Below, one piece after another: positions 30,532-38,489 of a DNA stretch of 64,000 nt (position 1 is its first letter; every line of letters starts with the position of its first letter). Source of the stretch: Prorocentrum cordatum (taxonomy: Eukaryota; Sar; Dinophyceae; Prorocentrales; Prorocentraceae); contig CAUYUJ010014589.1 of assembly GCA_963575745.1 (NCBI GenBank), forward strand, positions 325,001 through 389,000, in the 5' to 3' direction. The position numbers were made by a program, and so were the translations under genes. The notes under the pieces were generated by a model. That model worked only from the letters and a program-made list of their open reading frames with translations, had not been told where the DNA came from and did no database searches.

Positions 30532-30784
30532 GTGAACGGCCTGTGGGACAACCTTATGCACGAGGATCCAGAGAAGGCCCAGAAGCTCAAGATGGAGTAC
30601 ACCATGTCAGGCAACTTCCGTGAGTTCGAGTCGTGCGTCCGCACGCTCGTCAGGGAGATCGATACAGCGCGGAGGGCAAGGACCTCGAGCTGAACCACGA
30701 CTGGTTCATCAGGACCCTCTGCAGCGCGGGCGTGAGCCGCGACGATGCCGAGGACTGCTGGGAGCACAAGGCTCTGGCGGGCGC
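30532..30784 (+). CDS. Exon of the 29-35 kb gene, with one frameshift
   Basis: Begins after CAGCCCAG in phase 0: VNGLWDNLMHEDPEKAQKLK, EYTMSGNFREFESCVRTLVR, then EI. From 30,660 the reading continues in the next frame: RYSAEGKDLELNHDWFIRTL, CSAGVSRDDAEDCWEHKALA. One additional base after 30,660 (for example a lost C in ATC-C-GAT) would join the parts. It is helical and charged; not recognised. Confidence 0.55.
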
Positions 30785-31683
30785 GTGGCAATCAGAAACC
30801 GATTGGCCCCGAGAGGGTTGCAAGGGGCTCTAGGGTGCTCGAGCGGGGCCGCAAGGGCGCCAAGAGGGCCCAATGGGGCCCCCGAGAGGGTTTCAGGATA
30901 GCCCCAGACAGGTTCCACATAGGAAGGTGCCCGGAGGGCCCAAATAATGACCAAGGGGGCCCCGATGGGATCTCCAGGAGGGCCCCAAGTCGGCCCCAAT
31001 AGGCACAGGGCCCATAGGGCCCCCGCGGTCGCATCTCGGGGTGGGGCTTAGGGGGCCCCTTAGGGGCCTCGCACTGGGTAGGGGTGGGGCTTAGGGGGCC
31101 CCTTCCTCCTCCTCCTCCTCCTCCTCCTCCTCCTCCTCCTCCTCCTCCTCCTCCTCTTCCTCCTCCTCCTCCTCCTCCTCCTCCTCCTGCTCTCGCTGCC
31201 CGCCCCTTCTCCGTGCCTGGAGTGCGACGTCGCGTCGTCGCTTCCGAATCGTCGGTCCATCCGTCCATCCATCCATCCATCCATCCATCCATCCTGGGGC
31301 CGCTTTCGACCGCGCGAAGCAGGTTTGGGGCGGCCTCGAGATGGCCCCCATATAGGAGGGAGGATGTAAGAAACGGAGAGAGGAGGGAGGAGGAAGGAGG
31401 AGCAGGAGGGGGAGGAGGAGGAGGAGGAAAAGGATGATGGTGATGATGAGGAGGAGGAGGAGGAGGAGGAGGAGGAGGGAAGGGGGGGAGGAGGATGGGG
31501 GAGGAGAGGGGGGGGGGGAGGAGGTGGCGGCGCGGCAACGGGCAACTGGCAGGGCTCGAAACAAACCTTGGGACTAGCGCTCCGATTGTCGGCGAGATCG
31601 CGGCGCTAGCCCCATGTTTTTTTCCCCGAGGGGAGGGGGGAGGGGGGAGGGGGGGGGGGGAGGGGGGGAGGGGTGGGCGGGGT

Positions 31684-31725
<42 letters not shown>

Positions 31726-32109
31726 AGGGGGAAGGGGGGATCGCCGCGCGGCCCCATGAGAGTCCCGCCAGCCCTCTGGGCGTGAGCGGTTAAGACCGCC
31801 CGCTCCGTTCCACGGCTTGGAGGGCCATCGAGGGGGCAGGGGGCCACGGTTTGCCGCGGCAGCCGTGTTGCAGTTGACGATGGGACATCTTGGTGATCAT
31901 CGGTGGAGGAGGATGGGGGAACGAGGAGGATGAGGAGGGGGAGGGGGAGGGGGAGGAGACCACCAGCAATTATGGGGAGAGCCCGACGCAGACCCATGAA
32001 GGCCCCGAGAGAGCCCCAAGATGCGACTGATGGGCCACATGGGGGGAAATGGTAGCCTGGGGGCGCCTCGCCCTGCCTCGCATTCCCTTCCACTTCCCCT
32101 TCCCTGCAG
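30785..32109. other. Intron packed with low-complexity sequence
   Basis: Contains CTTGGG-type units in GGCCCC form (30,800-31,080), a TCC run (31,105-31,190), an ATCC/CCAT tetranucleotide run (31,258-31,292), GGA tracts (31,380-31,500) and a G-rich stretch with more than 40 consecutive G (31,620-31,735). It ends with the acceptor CTTCCCCTTCCCTGCAG. Confidence 0.7.
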
Positions 32110-32217
32110 GTCGACGAGTTCGGCAGCGGGCTGAAGGAGGTCGTCTGTCAGGGCGAGCGCTGCCTCGTGCTGAGCGGCAAGCGCAGCAAGAAGCACAAGG
32201 AGGCGCTGAAGCTGTCC
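32110..32217 (+). CDS. 36-codon exon of the 29-35 kb gene
   Basis: CCCTGCAG acceptor and GTGAGA donor, phase 0 at both ends. The peptide is VDEFGSGLKEVVCQGERCLV followed by LSGKRSKKHKEALKLS. It is basic at the C-terminal end. Confidence 0.65.
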
Positions 32218-32549
32218 GTGAGAGGCTCGGGAAAGGCTCGGCCCGTCGACGTCGCCGAGGCCCGGGCGGTTTTCGCCCAGCCGCTACAGCGCTTCTCGAG
32301 GTTCGAACGGGCTGGCTTGATGGGCTCGGCCGAGGAGCGCCGCGGCAGGTCGCGCTCGAGGCGCCGTGGCGGCGGGTCGCATCGGCGTCGCAGCAGCGGC
32401 CGCGAGCGCGCCTCGCCGCCGTCTCGCGCGGCGTCTCGCCGCTCGGGCCTGGGCCCGTCGGCCCCGCGGCTCGAGGCCCCAACTCCTCCGCGCGCTGGCT
32501 CCTCGCAGAACGTGAGCTCGCAGCAGTCGGAGGAGGAGGGGGGGGGCAG

Positions 32550-32807
32550 GAGGGGGACGCGGCTGCTGCGAGCCTCTCGGAGGACGACCGCGTGGCCGAC
32601 GCCGTCTCGGCCTTCAGCGGCCGCCGCTCGGCTCGCAGCAGCCGCGCGCGGTCGACCCAGACGTCTGGGGCGGCCCACGCCATGGAGGTCGCCCACGCGC
32701 AGAAGATCGAGATCTGGGAGGCCAGGTTCGCCGAGCTGCCGAGCCACTTCGGGGGGGCCGTGGACATGTGGAACGCCCAGGCCTGGATCGCGGAGTACTT
32801 GGAGGAG
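32550..32807 (+). CDS. 86-codon exon of the 29-35 kb gene
   Basis: Starts after GGGGGGCAG and ends with GAG before GTCGTG, phase 0 at both ends. It contains EDDRVADAVSAFSGRRSARS, VAHAQKIEIWEARFAELPSH and FGGAVDMWNAQAWIAEYLEE, the latter a Trp-rich amphipathic helix. The donor is not ideal, and the frame can run on to 32,850. Confidence 0.55.
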
Positions 32808-32879
32808 GTCGTGCTGTCGGAGCAGGCCCCGCCGCCAACCAAATGCGGGGGGGTGGGATGAAGGGCGATGATAAGGCCG

Positions 32880-33040
32880 TGTTCCGTTGAAACCGTCCCG
32901 CACCCATCCGAGGCCCCAAGAAGCCTCGGATGGGTTCGGGGAGGTTTCAGCGGAACGCAGCCTCGGATGGGTTCGACGGTTCCCAAAAGGCCTCGGATGG
33001 GTTCGATGCGTTCTAAGAGGCCTCGAGGCGCAGTGCATCG
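32880..33040. repeat. CCTCGGATGGGTTCG short tandem repeat (intronic)
   Basis: Four GCCTCGGATGGGTTCG motifs at about 35-45 bp spacing, the first paired with an upstream inverted CACCCATCCGAGGC to give a 12-bp hairpin. Confidence 0.65.
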
Positions 33041-33550
33041 CGAACGCAGCCTCCGTTCGCGATCACTGCTGCATCGCTGCAGCCTCCGCCCCAGCCCACT
33101 GGAAGTTGCCCCAGCGCGACGCGCGCTACTTTTGTTTGCGGCCCCTCCCATCCTCGGCCCCTCCCCTCATGCACCGTTTCCCCGACGCCCCAAACCTTCG
33201 CGTCCTCCTCCAACCCCTTCGGCACCCCCGCCCCGCGCCCAGCGTGCCCCCCCCCCCCCCATCGGGCCGCCGGCGGATCGCGCGGCCTCGAACGCGACGG
33301 CGAGCCTGAGGAGGAATGAGGCGGATGGCAACGAGGACGAGCAGGCGCAGATGTGGGGGGAGGGGGCGCGGCAGCTGGACTGAGGCAGCGAAGGAGGATG
33401 CGGGACGATGAGACAGACCAGGGGGGCGAGGTTTGGCCACGGCGGGGAGGGGGTGACTGCGTGGGCGATGCCCGACCGACGCAGTGAAATGGGGAGGATT
33501 GTTGGGCGGTGGGGGCGCTCGGTGGCGCGGGCCGCTCGTCGCACCCCCAG

Positions 33551-33625
33551 GTGGGCGGGGTGTGCATCATCGAGTGGCTGGAGACCCAGATCGCAGAGAT
33601 TGGCCAGGAGGAGCCCTGCGCGGGA
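33551..33625 (+). CDS. 25-codon exon of the 29-35 kb gene
   Basis: After CACCCCCAG in phase 0 it reads VGGVCIIEWLETQIAEIGQE then EPCAG; the donor GTGTTG follows GGA. It is short but clearly protein-like. The 3' border could vary by a few codons. Confidence 0.5.
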
Positions 33626-33689
33626 GTGTTGGCCAGGCATGGGATGGTAATGGTTGGAGAGGAGTTGGTGGCTCATGAAGGGGGGCGTT

Positions 33690-33950
33690 GGGGGATGTGA
33701 CTTTCCTGGGGCCGCCTCGGGCCACTAAGAGGTTCCGAGAGAGCCCCAAACGGGCCCGAAGAGAGCTCCGCGAGGGCCCCGAGAGCCCTATCCGATCCCT
33801 CTCGGAAGGCCCGAGGGGGCCCAAGACCAAGCGTGTGCAACATCCCGCTTGCGCGCGCTTGGTTTCAGGTCACCTTGGGGCCCTCTTGGGTCTCTTGGGC
33901 TCCTCTTGGACCCCAATTGGGCGGGCTCGGTCGACGGCGACGTGCCCTTC
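33690..33950. repeat. CTTGGG foldback copy 3 (intronic)
   Basis: The same hairpin centre as at 29.8 kb (ACCAAGCGTGTGCAACATCC...GCGCGCTTGGTTTCAGGTC, about 33,823-33,876), with CCGAGAG units to the left and GGGCCCTCTTGGG to the right. Confidence 0.7.
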
Positions 33951-33963
33951 CCTCTCCGCCCAG

Positions 33964-34164
33964 GAGCGCGTCGCTCGTCTGAACTTGCCCGACTGCTTGC
34001 CCAGGCTCAAGAAGGCCAAGGAGAATGTGGACAAGCTGCGTGAGCACACGCAGAAGTGGGACGAGGGCCTCGACTTCGGCCAGGAGAGGAGTGCGATCAG
34101 CCGGCGCGTGCAGGAGTTGAGGGAGGAGGTGAGGCGCTTCCGCCGCCACGAGACTGGCTTGCAG
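33964..34164 (+). CDS. 67-codon coiled-coil-like exon of the 29-35 kb gene
   Basis: Starts after CCGCCCAG in phase 0: ERVARLNLPDCLPRLKKAKE, NVDKLREHTQKWDEGLDFGQ, ERSAISRRVQELREEVRRFR, ending GLQ. The heptad-like Leu/Val spacing and high Lys/Glu suggest a coiled coil. TTGCAG is followed by GCGCGC, so the intron would be of the GC-AG type known from dinoflagellates, again phase 0. Confidence 0.6.
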
Positions 34165-34417
34165 GCGCGCTCGGAGGGGGCGGAGGGAGGGCGGGGGTCG
34201 ACAAGGGAGACGGGGGCGGCGGGCAGTGGAGGCGCTCCAAGGGGGGGCGGCGGCGAGGGGCGGCGTGGGAGTCGGCAGTTCCTCGAGGAAGGATGCAGAC
34301 GAGGGGAGGGGGCAGAGGCGCGGGTGGACCGCGCGGTCATGCCCCCGTCGCCGCCGCCCGCCGCCCCCCCGCAGGGCCCCCCCTGCCTTCGCCCTGCACC
34401 GTGTCCCCCCGCCCCAA

Positions 34418-34789
34418 GTTGTAAACCTGCCCGAGGCTATCGTGGCCAAGAAGCGCCTGGAGAAGAGCGGGCTCTCGCGCGAGTGGAGGTTCGTGAGGGA
34501 CAAGATCAGGTCGTACCTGATTGGCAAGAGGCTGCCAGACGCCGTGGCGATGATATCGGCGAACACCTTGAACGACTTGGGCATGCCATCGAACGAGTAC
34601 GGATTGAAGATTGAGTACAATGTGGTTGCAGACCACCCTGCGGACAACATCAGCGTGAACACGTTCCTGGAGCCGTTCATCATCAGGAAGCCGCAGGACG
34701 TGGATAAGGCCTCCAGGGACATCTTCCAGCAGACGTTCGCGAACATGTGCGAGGAGCAGGACAAGCCCATGGCGGCCAAAAATGACAGG
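34418..34789 (+). CDS. Exon of the 29-35 kb gene (central domain)
   Basis: Follows CCGCCCCAA(G). It reads VVNLPEAIVAKKRLEKSGLS, WRFVRDKIRSYLIGKRLPDA, VAMISANTLNDLGMPSNEYG and FLEPFIIRKPQDVDKASRDI, ending KPMAAKNDR at a TGA. The next frame continues directly with protein-like sequence from 34,789, and one extra G in AGGTGA would join them. The alternative is that CAG-GTGAGA is a donor, but then the coding run immediately after it would be unexplained. The exact acceptor phase does not fit perfectly. Confidence 0.6.
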
Positions 34790-35412
34790 TGAGAGACTAC
34801 ATGCGAAAGAATGACTTGGGATCGGCTTGGGGGACCCTGGGCTACACGCCGAGTTTCTGCTTCAAGCTCGACGGCGAAGATGGCGATGTTTCGACTGACC
34901 CACTGGGCGGGCTCCGCGTGGCCGTATATGGGCGCAGCACTGGGGAGTGGAAGACTGAAAAGGCCACGCTGCCATGGTCTCAGTGCCCGATCTTCGTCCA
35001 GCAGTTCAGTGGTCTCGATTTCAACGGGCTGCTGGAGAACGCCGAGTCTGGGGCGCTCTACAAGCATCGGTCGTGCTTGCTCGAGGCGGGCAGCGCTGTG
35101 TACGCGCCGATGGGTTACGTGCCGTTCTTGGCCCCCATCGCGGCCAGCGTCGACTGGAAGAGCAAGAAGCCCAACCTCAAGGAGTCCAAGCGCGGCGCCG
35201 AGGTGAAGCACCTGGCCAGCTACGGCATCAGCTACTTCTTGGAGGACCGCGTCCGCGAGAAGTCGCCTTCGGGCGCTCTCGCAGCCGCGGCCGCCGCTTG
35301 GGTCGCGGCCAAGACGACCCAGCTCCCGAAGTCGTTCAAGGCCAACTCGGACATGGACGCCTGGTTCGACGCCTGCGGCCAGGGTGCAGCTCGCGGCGAG
35401 ATGGTCGACTAG
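34789..35412 (+). CDS. Terminal coding segment of the 29-35 kb gene, unknown function
   Basis: About 207 codons ending in TAG at 35,410-35,412. Motifs: RDYMRKNDLGSAWGTLGYTP, GGLRVAVYGRSTGEWKTEKA, CPIFVQQFSGLDFNGLLENA, LLEAGSAVYAPMGYVPFLAP, then a helical AAAAAWVAAKTTQLPKSFKA and an acidic end. The EAGSAVYAPMGYVP stretch loosely recalls the 'gdvlyvPpGw' turn of cupin/JmjC-type beta barrels, but the metal-binding His/Asp set is not visible, so I do not assign it. With the upstream exons this gives a plus-strand gene of at least 6 kb with phase-0 introns full of repeats. The two apparent single-base losses make a young pseudogene or assembly indels possible. Long open frames on the opposite strand here are shadows. 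Confidence 0.65.
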   Translation: MRDYMRKNDLGSAWGTLGYTPSFCFKLDGEDGDVSTDPLGGLRVAVYGRSTGEWKTEKATLPWSQCPIFVQQFSGLDFNGLLENAESGALYKHRSCLLEAGSAVYAPMGYVPFLAPIAASVDWKSKKPNLKESKRGAEVKHLASYGISYFLEDRVREKSPSGALAAAAAAWVAAKTTQLPKSFKANSDMDAWFDACGQGAARGEMVD

Positions 35413-35440
35413 GTGTTCCGTTCTCGCAACACGCGTCGTG

Positions 35441-35513
35441 CTTTTTGTTTGTCGGTCAGCGCGGCCAATCCCGCCAGAGTGGAATGACCGCGCGCTGGCC
35501 GACAAACGAAAAG
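35441..35513. repeat. Foldback element in the 3' flank of the gene
   Basis: CTTTTTGTTTGTCGGTCAGC at 35,441 pairs with CGCGCTGGCCGACAAACGAAAAG ending at 35,513. The stem is about 23-24 bp with few mismatches and the loop about 25 nt. It lies 29 bp after the stop codon, so it would be in the 3' UTR if transcribed. Confidence 0.75.
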
Positions 35514-35519
35514 CCGCTG

Positions 35520-37000
35520 AACATGGGGGCGATTCTTCTGCTTGGGATGTGAGCACGCGTGCTCGGAGTCCCGTGGGCCGCGCCGCCAGCGCGGTGAGGA
35601 TTCGCATGGATGTTGGGAAATCCAACTCTTGACGGTTGAAAAGAGTGGCCCCTCCCGACCGTGCTCGGGAGCGGGTGTTACCGGTGGGGCCCATCATATC
35701 TCCATCTGCCGTGCCGTGGACCGCACATGTTCGTCTTCTGGCCCCCCTCTTCCGCCAAAATCCCCCGCCCGAGGCCGCGCCAATCCCCTTCCCCTGCGGC
35801 GGCAAGCAAGGGGCGCGGAGAAACCGCTCGCAACGCACCTGAGTCGCCCAGCCCACCGAGGCTGGACGACTCAGGGCAATAAACTCAAGGCAACTTGTGC
35901 CTGCCCGCTCCTCGCTCGCCTCCTCCGTGGATCAGCCCAGCCCTCCCTGTCCCTGCTAGCCCCTCCCCCCCTGCCCCTGCCCGCCCTTGCCCCCGCCCCG
36001 CGGAGCGAGCCGCTCTTCTCCGCTTCCTCAGCGGGTCAGCCCGCCCTCGCCCCTCAAGGGATGGCCGAGCCAATCAGGCATCTTCCCCTCAAATGCCTTT
36101 CGCCTCCTCGCCGTTGACGCCCTCTCCTCCTTCCAACGCGCCCTTCGGCTTCCCCTCCGCCCCCTCGCGACCCCGCTTGCCTGCCCTTGTCGCTCCTCGG
36201 TCGCCCCGTCCCCCTCCCGCCCTCAGCCCCCCCTGCCGGGCCGCGTTGGTTCAAGGCTGCAGCTGCGCCCAGTTATGCGGGCGCGCGCCGAGATGGAGCG
36301 GGCGCTAAGAGCTAGTTGCTTCTCGTGCGCCCATTCCCGCGCGAGCCTCCTGGGCACGCGCGCGCGGTGGATATCGCGCGTTGGGCCCGTGATCCCTCGT
36401 CTATTCGAGGTTGGGTAGGCGGGCCGCCCGAAGTACGACGTCAGAGTAAAGACGTCGTTTGGGCACTCGACTGCGATCGTGTTGTCGGAGTGGTGCGACG
36501 GCGCGTTCGTTTAAAGCGTGGCGGATCGTGGACTTCGCGGCATGCCTGGATGCCTCCGTCTTGCGCGAGGGCGGGGGGTGTTTGTGCTCGCTTGCCAGTG
36601 CTCCTTGAGTTCGTGTCCTGTGCACTTTGGCCGCTGCGCGGGCCTGGTTGGCGCTTGTTATTGTTTCGTGGCTAGGTGCGCACGGGAAATGCGTTCGCCC
36701 CCTTCGTTCTGTCATCGCGAGGCAGCTTGGTTGGGCGCGCTGGCCGCGCCATTTCGCTCTGCGCGCCCCCGCGTGCAGCCGAAATTCTGCAGAGTTGATT
36801 TGTCCGCGCGTCGGCAACAGTTGCAATTTCGATGGGCGCTGCGATGGTTCGTTGCGTGTTCTGCGACGCCCTCGGGGGCGCGCGGGCTCCGCGTCGCTTC
36901 GCCTGGTGACCTCGCCACGCGCAGGCAGTCCTCGCGCGAGCCTCGCGCGGGATTCCTTGAGGGCGCAGTTGTCGCCCCAGCGCCCCTCGCCAGGCCCTTA
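35520..37000. other. C-rich unrecognised sequence
   Basis: Pyrimidine-rich runs (35,880-36,250) and GC-rich text without matching splice signals. No exon, RNA or repeat is claimed. Confidence 0.4.
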
Positions 37001-37004
37001 CAGG

Positions 37005-37193
37005 TGGCGGGCCCCTGGACCGCCACCCGCGGGTGGGCCCACGCAAGGCGCGCCCCTGCACAAGTGGTTCATCCTGTGGCAGGCTCAGCCATTCCACGAC
37101 GGGCTCGTCCCGCTGCACGACGCCGTCGTCTTGGAGGCTGGCTTCCTGCACAAGTGGTGCATCTTTTGGCAGGGCCGCGCTTCCTCTTGGCAG
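37005..37193 (+). CDS. Exon (upstream of a possible 52-nt intron), unknown product
   Basis: After TTACAG the frame reads GGPTQGAPLHKWFILWQAQP, FHDGLVPLHDAVVLEAGFLH and KWCIFWQGRASSWQ, ending with CAG before GCGTTC (a GC donor) in phase 0. The motif LHKW-x-I-x-WQ occurs twice, with a 24-nt direct repeat behind it (near 37,058 and 37,149). The copies could themselves flank an older or alternative GC-AG intron. Trp-rich; not recognised. Confidence 0.45.
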
Positions 37194-37245
37194 GCGTTCT
37201 CCGGCTCCCAGCTACGCCGGCGACGTCGGCCCCTTCCTCTGGTAG

Positions 37246-37479
37246 GATTTGCCGCTCGCGGACGCCAGCGACGCCCTGCCCTTCTGCGGTGATCAGGCGG
37301 CGCACACCTGCCCGCAGCCCCCCCCGGGCGGGGCCTCTGAACGCTGGTGGGCAGTGCCGCCGTGGTTCCACGCGACGCCCCCCCCGCCCATGGGCGCACG
37401 GCAGTTGCCACTCGGGACTCACGCCAAGACTACAGTCGCCTGCTTCAGTGACGACCTCTCCTCGAGCACGTGGTGCTCC
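37246..37479 (+). CDS. 78-codon exon, unknown product
   Basis: The acceptor CTCTGGTAG and the strong donor GTGAGTGAGG at 37,480 bound a phase-0 exon: DLPLADASDALPFCGDQAAH, TCPQPPPGGASERWWAVPPW, GARQLPLGTHAKTTVACFSD, ending SSSTWCS. Four cysteines and a WW-x5-W pattern suggest an extracellular or luminal fold. Joined to the preceding exon through a 52-nt GC-AG intron the reading stays open. Family not recognised. Confidence 0.55.
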
Positions 37480-37739
37480 GTGAGTGAGGCTCCCTTGCCC
37501 TCCTGCCCCTCTCCCTTTTCCCCCCCAATCGCCCTGCTCTTCGCCGTCCGGTCTGTCGGGTGCTGGCGCCGCTGTGCGACGCCCCGCTGACCGTCGTCGG
37601 CTGCCGTGCTAAGGCGCGGCCCCTCGAACTTGCTCGGCATGCTTGCATGTGCGGCCGGCTGTCGACAGTGACTGCTGGGTTCGCTAATTTTTTGGCTCTG
37701 CGCCCCAGTCAGCCCGATCGACCCGCCCTCGGGACTTTT

Positions 37740-37860
37740 ATTAGCGGGCCGCAGATAAAAAAAAAGTAGTCCCACTAGCGGGCGTTGCGCCCGCTCCATG
37801 TCCCTCGCCTTGGAGCCGCGAGCCAAAAGGCACCCCCACTAGCCCACCCAAAAACGATAT
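37740..37860. other. A-run with GTAGTCCCACTAGCGGG flank
   Basis: A run of nine A followed by GTAGTCCCACTAGCGGGCG, preceded by an inverted CTAGCGGG-like TTAGCGGG. Its layout resembles the AAAAAGTATCCCCGCCAGC sites at 62.9-63.6 kb. Confidence 0.35.
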
Positions 37861-37944
37861 CTGGGAGAGCTGACGGGCAAAGGGATGAAGAGACGCGCAT
37901 AGTGAAACAGCGTGGGCAACAACGGTGAGTTGGGAGATCTCTGG

Positions 37945-38360
37945 TAGCAAATGGTGTGGGTGTTGCTGTTGGTGCTGTTGCTGTTGCTGGTGCTGATGGT
38001 GGTGGTGGTGCTGCTGCTGCTGCTCCAACTTCCGCCCCTCTTTCTCGCCGCCGTTGCCGCCGTCGGCATCATCGTCTTCGCCTTCGTCGTCGTCGACTCT
38101 GTCGTCGCTGCTTTCGCCGCGAGGGGGGGGGGGGGCGGAGGAGGCGGAGGAAGAAGTGGACAACGAGGATGAGGAGGAGGAGGAGGAGGAGGAGGAGGGG
38201 GAGGAGGAGGAGGAGGAGGAGGAGGGGGGGGAATATAAGGTGGGGGAGGGGAAACAAGGAACGGAGGAGGAGGATCAGGCTGAAACAATATAGGGAAGAG
38301 GATGAGGAGGCGGACAAAGAGGAGGAGAACGCGAAGAAGGAAGAGGAGGCGGATGAGGAG
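37945..38360. repeat. TGCTGT/GTC/GGA compound low-complexity tract
   Basis: GTTGCTGTTGCTGG and GTCGTC units followed by GGA triplets and G-runs. Acidic or Ser-rich frames here are artefacts. Confidence 0.85.
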
Positions 38361-38489
38361 GGCAACTTGCGGTACCGAGGAACCCCACATTTTTATATTA
38401 TGGCTGGAGTGATGATAGCTGAAGTGAAGTATGTGAGAATTATGTTAGCGGCCGCTACCCAGCCGATACAGTTGGCGACGCCAGTCAAA

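Noticed and set aside
30792-32093. 433-codon minus-strand frame
   Set aside because: Runs through TCC, poly-G and CTTGGG repeats; the plus strand has consistent exons on both sides.
31970-33151. 393-codon minus-strand frame
   Set aside because: Shadow of plus exons at 32,110 and 32,550 and of the CCTCGGATGGG repeats.
33865-35856. 663-codon minus-strand frame
   Set aside because: Antisense shadow of GC-rich plus-strand exons that have splice sites in matching phase.
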